Source: Fimbriiglobus sp.
GTDB taxonomy: Bacteria > Planctomycetota > Planctomycetia > Gemmatales > Gemmataceae
Length of the DNA: 35,247 bases
Direction: 5' to 3'
Assembly: GCA_025362195.1 (NCBI GenBank)
Contig: JANYHV010000076.1
Span: 1 to 35,247 of the forward strand
In this document: positions 23,864-31,948 of the stretch, in pieces
Numbering within the stretch: position 1 is the first letter of the stretch
Layout: each line of letters starts with the position of its first letter
Program-made: the position numbers and the translations under genes
Notes under the pieces: generated by a model
What the model saw: the letters and a program-made list of their open reading frames with translations, nothing else
Told to the model about the DNA's origin: nothing
The model's database searches: none

Positions 23864-26106
23864 GCGGCGGCCCCGGGGGCGGGACTGGGGGCGGGTTCGT
23901 CGGCCCCGAACGGCTCGCCGTACTTGTCGCTCGACTCGTAGTCGGCCGACCGGTAGCCGGCGCGGCCGCCGTAGTTGTACTCGGAGTCGCCCTTGGCCTC
24001 CCCGGCGTTCACGACCACGCCCAACAGGTTGGCCCCGAGGGCGGTCAGCGCCTCGTGCGCGCGCTCCGCGGCCGGCCGCGAGTTCTTCGTCAGCCGGACC
24101 ACGAGGATGACCCCGTCCACCCGGGCGGCCACGTTCCCCGGGTCGCTGACGGCCAGCACCGGCGGCGTATCGACGATGACGAAGTCGTACCCGTCCTTCA
24201 ACTCGGCGAGGAGTTCGGCGAACCGCGGGCTGGTGAGCAACTCGGACGGGTTGGCCGGGCGGTTGCCGCACGGCATCAGGTCCAGCCCGGGCACGCCCGA
24301 CCGCCGCAGGGCCTTCGCCGGCGGCGCGGTCCCGGCCACCACGTCGGCCAGCCCGGCCTCGACCTTGCCCAGGTGGAACAGCTTGTGGACCTGCGGCTTG
24401 CGGAAGTCGCAGTCGAGCAGCACGACCCGCTTGCCGGACTGGGCGATGGTCGCCGCCAGGTTGGCCGCGAGCGTCGATTTGCCGTCGTCCGGGTTCGGGC
24501 TGGTGACCTGAATCACCTGGTGCCCGCGGCCCTGCGTGCTGAAGTACAACTGGGTGCGGACGCCGCGGTACGTCTCGGCCTCGACCGACCGGGGCCGGCG
24601 GACCGCGACGAGCACCGGGGCGAGGTCGGCCGGCGTGCCCGGGTCGGCCGGCCGGGCCAGGTCGATGACCGGGATGTGCCCGATGACCGGGACGCCGAGC
24701 CGCCGGCGGATTTCGGCCGGCGAGCGGAAGCTGCGGTCGGACAGTTCCGCCCCGGCGACGGCCGCCCCGGCGACCAGCCCGCCGAGGACCAGGCCGAGGA
24801 GCACCGACTGCGCGGGCACCGGGGCGACCGGGCTGCCGGCGGTCGGCGGGGTGATGGCCGTCGCCTCGAACCCGCCCGACGACTTGGTCGCGTAGGTGAC
24901 CGCCTTCTCGGTGTCCACGGCCCGGATGTCCCCGTCGGCCTGCTGAATCTGCCCGCGGACCTGGGCGATCTCGACGGCCAGTTGCCCGGCGCTGACCAGG
25001 TTCAACTCCTCGACCGTCAGCCGCGATTGCAGGTCCTTGAGTTGCAGCCTGGCCGTGTCCGCCTTGTACTCGGTGAACAGTTCGAGGGCGTGCAGGTCGT
25101 CGGCCCGGCCGGTCGGGTCGGCCGGGTTCTGCTCGGCGATCTGGGCCGCCCGGACGGCGAGTTGCGCGGCCAGTTCCTTCATCTGCGGGTGGTCCCGGCC
25201 GAGTTTCTCGCCGAGGACTTTCCGCTGCGCTTCGAGCGCCCGGACCGCCTGCTCGGGGCCGTCGGCCGGGGCGTCGGCGGCCCGCGGCCGGCCGGTGATC
25301 TGGGCGAACGCGGCCGTGCGGTCCCGGCGGTTCGGGCCGGCCTTCTTGATCGTGGCGAGCTGGCGGTCGTAGTCGATGACCTCCAGGGCCAGCGCGTTCA
25401 CCTTCTCCTTGGCGGCGCTCACCCGGCCGCGGATGACCGACACGTCCTCGGTCGTCACCCGGCTCAACTCGGCCTCCTTCTTGAGCAGCTCTTCGCCCGC
25501 CCGCTTGCGGTTGCCCTCGTAGGTCGCCCGCTTGCCGTCGAGGTTGGCCAGGAGCCGCACCGTCGAGGCGTCGAACACGGCCGACAGTTCCTTCTGGTAC
25601 GCCGCGACGACGGCGTCGAGGGTCAGTTGCGCGTCCCGGGCGTGCGGGCCGCGGTAGCTCAAGTTGACGACCCCGTTGCTCGCCGCCGGCGGCGCGGCGG
25701 GGTCCCGGTCCCGGGTCACGTCCAGCCCGGCCGCGATCCCGGCCGCGACCGCCCCGTCGTCGTCCGGCAGCCCGCGGGAGACCGGCAGGCGGCGCAACTC
25801 GGCGGCCGCGGCCCGGCGGATCTTCTCCGACTTGAGGAACGACACCTGGGCCGACACGTAGTCCTCGACCACGCCCGTCCGCGCGTCCTGGACCGCGCTA
25901 CTCTCCCGCTTCTTGAGGACCAGCAGCGACGCGGTCGAGCGGTAGTAGCGCGTGCTGGTGGCGTGGACCAGTGCCCCGCCGGCCAGCCCGACGACCAGGC
26001 CGACGGCGACGAGCGGCCACCGGCGGAGGATCGCTTGAAGCGGCCCGGCCCCGGCGTCCGACTCGGGCGCGACGGGCGTCGGGCGGGGAAAGTCCGGGCG
26101 GTCCAC
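23860..26106 (-). CDS. Wzc-like polysaccharide co-polymerase and tyrosine autokinase
   Basis: A 748-residue inner-membrane protein combining a Wzz chain-length domain and a bacterial tyrosine kinase. Membrane segment 1 is at about 31-48 and segment 2 at 434-454, with a long periplasmic coiled-coil region between. The cytoplasmic kinase has Walker A PNPDDGKSTLAANLA (538-552), Walker A' VVLLDCDFRKP (561-571) and Walker B FVIVDTPPVL (642-651). The tail contains five tyrosines (710, 712, 718, 723, 729) for autophosphorylation. It should set chain length and drive export of an exopolysaccharide; no Wza or Wzy gene is in the window. GTG 26106 is preferred because upstream codons in frame run into the repeat and promoter region. 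Confidence 0.9.
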   Translation of the reverse strand: MDRPDFPRPTPVAPESDAGAGPLQAILRRWPLVAVGLVVGLAGGALVHATSTRYYRSTASLLVLKKRESSAVQDARTGVVEDYVSAQVSFLKSEKIRRAAAAELRRLPVSRGLPDDDGAVAAGIAAGLDVTRDRDPAAPPAASNGVVNLSYRGPHARDAQLTLDAVVAAYQKELSAVFDASTVRLLANLDGKRATYEGNRKRAGEELLKKEAELSRVTTEDVSVIRGRVSAAKEKVNALALEVIDYDRQLATIKKAGPNRRDRTAAFAQITGRPRAADAPADGPEQAVRALEAQRKVLGEKLGRDHPQMKELAAQLAVRAAQIAEQNPADPTGRADDLHALELFTEYKADTARLQLKDLQSRLTVEELNLVSAGQLAVEIAQVRGQIQQADGDIRAVDTEKAVTYATKSSGGFEATAITPPTAGSPVAPVPAQSVLLGLVLGGLVAGAAVAGAELSDRSFRSPAEIRRRLGVPVIGHIPVIDLARPADPGTPADLAPVLVAVRRPRSVEAETYRGVRTQLYFSTQGRGHQVIQVTSPNPDDGKSTLAANLAATIAQSGKRVVLLDCDFRKPQVHKLFHLGKVEAGLADVVAGTAPPAKALRRSGVPGLDLMPCGNRPANPSELLTSPRFAELLAELKDGYDFVIVDTPPVLAVSDPGNVAARVDGVILVVRLTKNSRPAAERAHEALTALGANLLGVVVNAGEAKGDSEYNYGGRAGYRSADYESSDKYGEPFGADEPAPSPAPGAAA

Positions 26107-26157
26107 GGCGGCACCTCGCGGGCGACCGCCCCGGGCGGGGACGTTCTGCCGACGCCA

Positions 26158-26187
26158 AGAGTACGGCCGACGAGCGGGCATTGCCAC
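26158..26187 (-). promoter_or_regulatory. Candidate promoter of the tyrosine kinase / phosphatase operon
   Basis: On the reverse strand GTGGCA (26187-26182), 18 nt, TACTCT (26163-26158), giving a leader of about 45 nt. The tandem repeat 26203-26222 lies 15 bp upstream of the -35 box. Confidence 0.45.
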
Positions 26188-26202
26188 GGAATTGCCGGGC
26201 GA

Positions 26203-26222
26203 TCTCGAAGTCTCTCGAAGTC
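26203..26222. repeat. Tandem 10-bp direct repeat, possible operator
   Basis: TCTCGAAGTC occurs twice in succession, exactly. The 10-bp period (about one helical turn) and the place just upstream of a candidate -35 box suggest a binding site for an activator, but no regulator gene is adjacent. Confidence 0.6.
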
Positions 26223-26278
26223 GCCGGCCGGCCCGTCGCCGGTGAGAGCTGTTTTCAAGGAGCGGGACGGCGGAGGGT

Positions 26279-26437
26279 GGCTCCGCCGCAGGCGCGTTAG
26301 CCCGACGCGCTAGCGAGGGTGGAACGGTCGTTGACAATGTTCGGGGTCGTCGGCCTTGCGGTCCTCGACAGCGACCTTGCCCTCGACCGCTCGACCCTCG
26401 CTAGCGCGTCGGGCTAACGTTCGCCTGCGGCGGAGCC
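26279..26437. repeat. 159-bp inverted-repeat element, copy B
   Basis: The left arm 26279-26320 pairs with the right arm 26394-26437, differing only by a 2-nt indel. It is in the same orientation as copy A (16692-16859), with nearly identical arms and a clearly homologous loop. It fills the gap between the end of the gene at 26467-27630 and the kinase promoter region. Confidence 0.95.
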
Positions 26438-26466
26438 GAAAACCTTGCGGAGGCCCGAACGCCGCT

Positions 26467-27630
26467 CTAGCGGACCGACACGGCCTTCTTCCAGACGGCG
26501 TCGAGGTGGGCGAGGCTTTCGACCCCGTACACCTGCCGGGCGGCCGATTCCGGGCCGTACCGGCGGGCCAGCGACAGGAACGACACGAACTCGGCCTCGC
26601 CCCGCCACTTGGCGAAGAAGTAGACGAGCGACGCGCTCTCGACGTGGAACTCGGTCGTCCGCTCGGCCGGGGCGGCTTTGAGTTGCATCAGCGTGCCGGG
26701 GGGCAGCAGCGTGCCGGCGTCGGCGCAGCGGGCGAGGGTCTTGCGGTAGCGGGCCTGCTCGGCGTCGCTCGTCGCCAGCACGGCCATGCCGAGGGCGGCC
26801 CACAGCGGCGGCGGGTCGGTCGGAAAGAGGTCGGCCAGGACCACGTGCGACAGTTCGCGTGGCAGCACGTCGGCGGTCAATGTCGTGACCTCCCCGTCGA
26901 GCGACAGGTCGAGGCGGCGGGCGGTGACCCGGCCGTCGGCCAGGTCGGTGGCGGCGAAGCCCCGTTGGGCGGCCGGCTGGCGCGTCGCCCGGGCGAACCC
27001 GTCGGCCGTGGCGTGCAGCGTGACCACGCACTTGACCGGCCAGTCGGCCGGGGGCTTGCTCGTCCAGCGGCGGTGGATGGCGGCCCGGTGTTCCTCGGCC
27101 GCGCGGCCGAGGGCCGTGGCGACTTCGACGGCCCCGGCGTGGACGACGCGGAAGTTGGCCGTCTCGACCGCCGAGCCGGTCGGGGGCGCGGGCGCGAGGG
27201 CCGGGGCGCGACCGCCGCGGCGGACGGCGTCGGCGACGATGGTCGCCCCGAGGGCGTGCAGCTTGCCCTGGTCCGGGGCGAGCCGCAGGGCCTCCTCGAC
27301 TTCGGCGATGACCTCGCTGGCGACGGCCGCGTCGGCGGGGGACTTCGCCAGGCGGTCGTGGGCCAGGCGGACGCGGCAGTACGCCCACGCGGCGAGCTGG
27401 TCGGGCGACATCTCGACGGTGTGGAACGCGGCGGCGAAGCACTTGGCGGCGTCGGCGAACTTGGCCGGCTGCGCCGACCCGAGCTTGAACAGCCGCGCCG
27501 CTTCCTGAAGGGCTGTGGCCGGCTCGACCGGGGGCGGCGGCGGTTGAGGCACCGGGCCGGGTTGGGCGAACGCGGGCGACGAAAGGGCGAGCAGCACGAG
27601 TGCGGCGAACGGGCGGGCGAACCGGGCCAT
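26467..27630 (-). CDS. Exported peptidase-MA-like protein with degenerate active site
   Basis: A 387-residue protein with a signal sequence (MARFARPFAALVLLALSSPAFAQ), a TPR-like helical part (about 45-140, with AAKCFAAAFHTVEMSPDQLA) and a C-terminal domain reminiscent of peptidase-MA (gluzincin-like) proteins: LPRELSHVVLADLFP followed by PPPLWAALGMAVLA. In active members the first block reads HExxH and the second contains a Glu ligand (xNEGLA); here the first His is Arg and that Glu is missing, so it is unlikely to be a metallopeptidase. The role is unknown; it may be structural or binding. ATG 27630 is chosen because the signal peptide starts there. It is divergent from the gene at 27918. 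Confidence 0.7.
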   Translation of the reverse strand: MARFARPFAALVLLALSSPAFAQPGPVPQPPPPPVEPATALQEAARLFKLGSAQPAKFADAAKCFAAAFHTVEMSPDQLAAWAYCRVRLAHDRLAKSPADAAVASEVIAEVEEALRLAPDQGKLHALGATIVADAVRRGGRAPALAPAPPTGSAVETANFRVVHAGAVEVATALGRAAEEHRAAIHRRWTSKPPADWPVKCVVTLHATADGFARATRQPAAQRGFAATDLADGRVTARRLDLSLDGEVTTLTADVLPRELSHVVLADLFPTDPPPLWAALGMAVLATSDAEQARYRKTLARCADAGTLLPPGTLMQLKAAPAERTTEFHVESASLVYFFAKWRGEAEFVSFLSLARRYGPESAARQVYGVESLAHLDAVWKKAVSVR

Positions 27631-27851
27631 ACGGGGGCCATCCTGGGCGCGAGGGCGACGGCCGCGATCCATCGCAAGCCGGGGCGGAGGTGTACCCCGC
27701 CGCGCCAGAACGCACAACGCCAACTCGTGATCATCGACCGTCCGCCCCGCGGACTTGAGCGAATCCGGTCGGCCCAGTTTGCCCGAGCGGCAAAGTCCCC
27801 GCCGGCGCGGGCCGGTCGGGCCGACGGGGCCGCGGATTTCCCGGGGATTGT

Positions 27852-27880
27852 TTGTTCCGCCCTCGCACGGGGGTTACCAT
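27852..27880 (+). promoter_or_regulatory. Promoter of the HEAT/STN-like gene
   Basis: TTGTTC (27852-27857), 17 nt, TACCAT (27875-27880). The predicted start near 27887 leaves about 31 nt to ATG 27918, with AAGGA (27905-27909) as ribosome-binding site. Confidence 0.6.
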
Positions 27881-27917
27881 GATTCGGCACCCCGGCAAAC
27901 TCCGAAGGACCGACCCC

Positions 27918-29402
27918 ATGCCCCGCTGGCCCGGCCGCACGCTGTTCGTCACCCTGCTGGCCGTCGCCTCCGCGACCGCGGCCGACTCGCCCCCGGTCGA
28001 AAGCGTCATCGCCCGACTGGGGGCGGCCGAGTTCGCCGAGCGCGAGGCGGCCCAGGCGGACCTGTTGGGCCGGGGCGCGGACCCGGCGGTCGCGCGGGCG
28101 CTGGCCGCCGCCGCCCTGGCGTCCGACGACGCCGAGATCCGCCAGCGGGCGGCGGCCATCGTCGCCGCCGTGACCCGGTACGCCGAGGGGGCCGCGCTGC
28201 TCAAGCCGCGGACGGTCGCGTTGAACTTCCGGGACGTGCCGCTGCACGCGGCCGTGACCGAGTTGCGCAAGCTGACCGGGGCGAACGTGCAACTCGACGC
28301 CGGCGTCGCCGACCCGGCCCGCCGGGTGACGGCGACTTCCGCCGGGGTGCCGGCGTGGGAGGCCGTCGAGGCGTTCCGGCGGGCCGCCGGCCTCGTCGAA
28401 CTCTTCCGCGACGACGCCCCGCCGGCCGCGGCCGAGAACGCCGTGCCGTCCGTCCGCCGCAGTTACTACAACGGCCCGCCGGTGCCCGGCACGACGGCCA
28501 ACTTCGTGCCCGTCCTCTGGGCCGACGCCGGGGCCGTCGTGCCGACCCCGCTCGCCGCGGACCGCAGTGGGCCGGTGCGGGTGACCGCGCTGCCCGGCCG
28601 GTTCGCCGCCAACCGCGTCGTCCGCGGCTCCGGGCACGTGCTCATTCACCTCGACGTGGCCCCGCCGGCCGACCTGCACTGGGAGTCCACGCAGGAGGTG
28701 CGGGTCACCCGCGCCGAGGACGAGACGACCCGGCCGGTCACCGTCGCCCACCCGCTGCCCGCCCCGTTGCCGCGGGACGTGAACGAGATGATGCTCATCG
28801 GCGGCGTCTTCATGAACATGAGCTACTCCTACGGCAGCGTGACCGTCGAGCGCGGCAACCCCCGGCTCGTCCCCGTGACGCTCAAGACCGACGACCGCCT
28901 CGTCCGCCGGTTGCGCGTCCTGGAGGGGACCATCGTCGGCACGGTGTCGATCCCGAACCAGACGGTCCTCGCCATCGACGACCTGACCAAATCGTCCGGG
29001 GTCGCGTTCGCCGGGCCGGGCGACACCAAGTTGACCGTTCAGGATTACAGCGGCACGCCGGGGGGCAAGGTGACGCTCAAGATCACCGTCGAGGGGCCAA
29101 ACCCGTGGAACCAGATGCGCCAGGGCCGCCGGCAGGCCCCGGTGTCGCTCTGGGACGAGGGCGGGCTGGGCCACTCGGGCCTCAAAAACTATCGCTTCAC
29201 CGACGCCGCCGGGCAGGCGCTGACGCCCCAGGTGTCGTCCACGACCGCGTCCGACAACGGTACCCAACAGACCTCGACGATGGAGGTCCAGTTCGCCCCC
29301 CGGGCCGGCAACGACCGCCCGCCCGTGCGGCTCGTCGTCGTCGGCAACCGCCCGGTCACGCTGGCCGTGCCGTTCAAACTCCGCGACGTGCCCCTGCCGT
29401 AA
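27918..29402 (+). CDS. Exported protein with HEAT-like and STN-like domains, function unknown
   Basis: A 494-residue protein. After a signal sequence (MPRWPGRTLFVTLLAVASATA) comes a short helical HEAT-like part (about 27-85, with AQADLLGRGADPAVARAL), then a segment like the secretin/TonB short N-terminal domain (about 97-160: VALNFRDVPLHAAVTELRKL, then GANVQLDAGV). The remaining 330 residues are beta-rich and include MMLIGGVFMNMSYSYGS; I do not recognise them. No secretin pore domain is present. A periplasmic location is likely. ATG 27918 is chosen because an in-frame ATG at 27879 overlaps the -10 box. The next gene has its own promoter, so the two may or may not form a unit. Confidence 0.75.
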   Translation: MPRWPGRTLFVTLLAVASATAADSPPVESVIARLGAAEFAEREAAQADLLGRGADPAVARALAAAALASDDAEIRQRAAAIVAAVTRYAEGAALLKPRTVALNFRDVPLHAAVTELRKLTGANVQLDAGVADPARRVTATSAGVPAWEAVEAFRRAAGLVELFRDDAPPAAAENAVPSVRRSYYNGPPVPGTTANFVPVLWADAGAVVPTPLAADRSGPVRVTALPGRFAANRVVRGSGHVLIHLDVAPPADLHWESTQEVRVTRAEDETTRPVTVAHPLPAPLPRDVNEMMLIGGVFMNMSYSYGSVTVERGNPRLVPVTLKTDDRLVRRLRVLEGTIVGTVSIPNQTVLAIDDLTKSSGVAFAGPGDTKLTVQDYSGTPGGKVTLKITVEGPNPWNQMRQGRRQAPVSLWDEGGLGHSGLKNYRFTDAAGQALTPQVSSTTASDNGTQQTSTMEVQFAPRAGNDRPPVRLVVVGNRPVTLAVPFKLRDVPLP

Positions 29403-29416
29403 TCGCGGGCTTGCCC

Positions 29417-29446
29417 TTGTGCGGCGGGGGGCGCGTGGGTTACCAT
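29417..29446 (+). promoter_or_regulatory. Candidate promoter of the proline-rich membrane protein gene
   Basis: TTGTGC (29417-29422), 18 nt, TACCAT (29441-29446). It has the same -10 hexamer as the promoter at 27852-27880; the predicted leader is about 40 nt. Confidence 0.5.
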
Positions 29447-29492
29447 CGGGGGCGTAACGTTATTCTCGTGGCCTGCCAGAAGGATGCTCGGC

Positions 29493-30263
29493 ATGTCCCC
29501 GCCCGTCAATCCGAACGACTTGACCCGCCACCAACTCGACGAACTCGACGCGCTCCTGCAGCGGATGCTCAGCCTGCCGCTGGGCGGGTCGCCGCCGGCC
29601 GGGGCGAGCGGCGACGACCGCCCGGCCGCGCTGACGATGCCCGACATCCCGCCGCTGCCGGCGACGGTGGGCGGGGGTAACTGGCGGAACGACGCGGCCC
29701 CGGCGCACCGCCTGCCGCACGCGCCGCAAGTCATGGGCGACGCGAACACCCTGACGTGGGGCCACGACGCCCCGGCCCGCTCGACCCCGGCCAACTTCCA
29801 CGTGCCGACACTTTCCACGTTGCCGCCGCCGAGCGTCGAGGTGATCCCGGACACGATCCCGCTGTTCGGCCCGCCGGTCGAAGCCCGCACCCTCCGCGGC
29901 GTGGACGCCCCGGCCCTGCCGCCGAACTACCGCCCCGAGCCGGCCGCCGACGTCCTCCTCGTCCCCGCGCCGACCACAATCCCGCCCGCCGCGGCGATGT
30001 TCGCTCCGCCGGCGGCCGCGCCGACCGACCCGGTGCCGGCGGCCGTGTGGCCGGTGTACGCGGTCAACGCCGTGCTCGAAACCGGCCTCGACCTGTGCGG
30101 CCCGTTCGGCAAGCTGTTCACGAACCGCACGAGCAAGCAGTTCCTCGGCTGGACCGGCGTCGCCCTGCTCGCCCTGTCGGCCGTCTGGCTCGCCCGCGGC
30201 TACGGCCTGATCGACTTCCCCCTCCCGACGACGGCGTCCGTTGCCAGCGCCCTCGGCCGCTAA
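29493..30263 (+). CDS. Proline-rich single-pass membrane protein, function unknown
   Basis: A 256-residue protein without a family I know. The N-terminus (LTRHQLDELDALLQRMLSL) is a short amphipathic helix; about 150 residues of Ala/Pro-rich, low-complexity sequence follow; near the C-terminus there is one membrane helix (WTGVALLALSAVWLARGYGL, about 220-239). The order suggests a cytoplasmic N-part tethered at its C-terminal end. ATG 29493 is preferred to 29484 because the AGAAGG ribosome-binding site (29478-29483) directly abuts 29484 but lies a proper distance from 29493. The gene is followed by a strong hairpin shared with the convergent porin gene. Confidence 0.65.
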   Translation: MSPPVNPNDLTRHQLDELDALLQRMLSLPLGGSPPAGASGDDRPAALTMPDIPPLPATVGGGNWRNDAAPAHRLPHAPQVMGDANTLTWGHDAPARSTPANFHVPTLSTLPPPSVEVIPDTIPLFGPPVEARTLRGVDAPALPPNYRPEPAADVLLVPAPTTIPPAAAMFAPPAAAPTDPVPAAVWPVYAVNAVLETGLDLCGPFGKLFTNRTSKQFLGWTGVALLALSAVWLARGYGLIDFPLPTTASVASALGR

Positions 30264-30287
30264 CGCCGCAGTGCCCGAAACGAGTGC

Positions 30288-30325
30288 GGGGTCCGGGACG
30301 GGCCTTGCGGCCGGTCCCGGACCCC
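30288..30325. terminator. Hairpin between convergent genes, probable bidirectional terminator
   Basis: GGGGTCCGGGACGGGCC (30288-30304) pairs with 30309-30325 with one mismatch in 17, around the loop TTGC. It lies 24 nt from both flanking stop codons. There is no clear T run on either strand, so termination may depend on the hairpin alone. Confidence 0.65.
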
Positions 30326-30348
30326 GGTGACTCGCACTTCGACGACGG

Positions 30349-31677
30349 TTACCAGCGGAGGATCACGTCGAGCGAGGCGGTGACCAGGTTTTGGCTGCCC
30401 TCGAACGGGGCGTTGCGGTTGTTGTTCATGTACAACACGCTCGGCCGGACGATGATCGACTCGACCGGCTTGTAGGTGATGCCGTAGGTGACGCCGGTGT
30501 ACAGGCCGGCGGTCCCGGTGCGGAACCCCTTGCTGTCCTCGAACAGCTCGAACCGGAAGTTGCTGGCGACTTTCTCCGTGTGCTGGTAGTTCAGGTACTG
30601 GACGGCCCCGTACCAGCTGGCCGAGCCGATGTCCGGGATGTTGTCCTCGTGGGAGAACGAGGTGTCCAGGACGTAGGTCAGCTTGTCGCTGAGCTTCTGG
30701 ATGACCTGGAAGTTGTACACGTTGTAGTTGTTGCCGAAGTTCTCGGCGACGTTGAAGCGCGGGCTGGTGATCGCGGTGTTGAACAGGACTTGCGTCTTGC
30801 CGTCCTTGGGGGCGTACTTGATCTGGCCGAGGTACTGGGGCTGCGAAGCCTGGTCGATGAACACGTCGTTGCCGGCGGCGATACCGTTGCCGACTGACCA
30901 GCTATCGCTCAGTTGGGTGGTCGCCCAGACGCCGGTGTGGGTGAACGGATTGTACTGGAACAGCAGCGAACGGGTGATGAACGGCGTGTCCGGGGCCTGA
31001 ATGAGTTCGTACTCGCAGTGGGTGGCGATGCGGCCGACCTTGACCGTCGTACCCTGGGCACCGAGGCCGGGCAGGAAGACGGTGCCGTAGAACTGGAACG
31101 GGTCCACCGGGTACAACTTCGAGGCGTGGTCGGGGTTGTTGATCTGGCCGTCGAACAGGCCGCGGACCAGCGTCGTCCGGGCGTCGGTCCCGGGCAGGAT
31201 GAGGTCCACGCCGAACCCGTACTGGACCTCCTTCTTGCTCGTGTCCACCGACTTATTGATCGACAGGTAGTTCTGGTTCATCTGGAAGCCGTTGGCCGTG
31301 TCGGTCATGAAGACCGGGGCGTTCGTATTGCTCGCGGTGCCGGCGTTGTACGACAGTTGGGTCCAGCCGTTGATCTTGATGCCGCGATTGTCCAACAGCG
31401 TGCCCAGGCTGGTCCCGGTCAGGGCCTTTTCGAGGGCGTACTTGGTCGCGGCCGGCGGCTCGTCCTTGGGCGCTTCGGCCGGCGCGGCGTCGGCCGGCAT
31501 CGATACTACGGCAGTCGCCGCCGGGGCGGCCGGGGTCGGCTGGGGCATTTGCTGCGGAACGTCTTGCGGCATCGTCCGCACGACGGGCCGGGTCATCGGC
31601 AGGACGCCGGGCGGGGTGGGGGCGACGGGGGCCTGGCCACTGACGAGCGCGGCGGTCAATAAGAGCGGGGTGAACAT
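30349..31677 (-). CDS. Outer-membrane beta-barrel porin, BBP2/OmpL-like
   Basis: A 442-residue exported protein: a short signal sequence (MFTPLLLTAALVSGQA), a Pro/Ala-rich linker to about residue 75, then a barrel beginning GIKINGWTQLSYNAGTASN with repeated alternating aromatic/polar strands (QVLFNTAITSPRF, KLTYVLDTSFSHEDN, TYKPVESIIVRPSVLYMNN) and a C-terminal strand ending DVILRW, a terminal aromatic residue as in outer-membrane proteins. It fits the putative beta-barrel porin-2 (PF07642) family abundant in planctomycetes. It probably forms a diffusion channel; specificity is unknown. Codons are less GC-extreme than in neighbouring genes because of many Asn, Thr and Tyr residues. A promoter is proposed at 31767-31796. 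Confidence 0.85.
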   Translation of the reverse strand: MFTPLLLTAALVSGQAPVAPTPPGVLPMTRPVVRTMPQDVPQQMPQPTPAAPAATAVVSMPADAAPAEAPKDEPPAATKYALEKALTGTSLGTLLDNRGIKINGWTQLSYNAGTASNTNAPVFMTDTANGFQMNQNYLSINKSVDTSKKEVQYGFGVDLILPGTDARTTLVRGLFDGQINNPDHASKLYPVDPFQFYGTVFLPGLGAQGTTVKVGRIATHCEYELIQAPDTPFITRSLLFQYNPFTHTGVWATTQLSDSWSVGNGIAAGNDVFIDQASQPQYLGQIKYAPKDGKTQVLFNTAITSPRFNVAENFGNNYNVYNFQVIQKLSDKLTYVLDTSFSHEDNIPDIGSASWYGAVQYLNYQHTEKVASNFRFELFEDSKGFRTGTAGLYTGVTYGITYKPVESIIVRPSVLYMNNNRNAPFEGSQNLVTASLDVILRW

Positions 31678-31766
31678 GGTCGTCCGTGACCTCGAAAGGG
31701 TGGGTGTAACGGACCCGACGCGTCTTGCATCGGGAGTGTCGTGGCGGCGGAGAGGCGTCCGGCGAC

Positions 31767-31796
31767 ACCCTAGTTTTCGGCCAACGACCGGCGCAA
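31767..31796 (-). promoter_or_regulatory. Candidate porin promoter
   Basis: On the reverse strand TTGCGC (31796-31791), 18 nt, TAGGGT (31772-31767). The predicted leader is about 80 nt. No other gene is seen between 31678 and 31897. Confidence 0.5.
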
Positions 31797-31897
31797 CCGG
31801 AGCAAGTGGGCCGCCGCGCCTCACGATCCCTTCCCGCCGCGCCCGCACGACCCGTCCAACCGCACTCTCGGGCACAAGTGGCCCGCCCGGAAACGAC

Positions 31898-31926
31898 GCG
31901 ACCCCGGGGAATCACCCCGGGGTCGC
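31898..31926 (-). terminator. Terminator behind the second DUF1559 gene
   Basis: Perfect 12-bp stem (GCGACCCCGGGG, 31898-31909, with 31915-31926) around a 5-nt loop, 22 nt past the stop of the reverse-strand gene. On that strand a short T-rich stretch (GTCGTTTCC) follows. Confidence 0.8.
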
Positions 31927-31948
31927 TGCGGACGGGTCGGGTCGCGGG

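Noticed and set aside
23842-23880. Kinase-phosphatase junction as a possible frameshifted fusion
   Set aside because: The GTGA overlap is a normal coupled stop/start, and both proteins are complete.
24055-26313. 752-codon open frame on the plus strand
   Set aside because: Antisense to the tyrosine kinase; high GC removes stop codons. No family motif.
26877-29267. 796-codon open frame on the minus strand
   Set aside because: Covers the 5' part of one gene out of frame and the opposite strand of another; the true genes have signal peptides, ribosome-binding sites and promoters.
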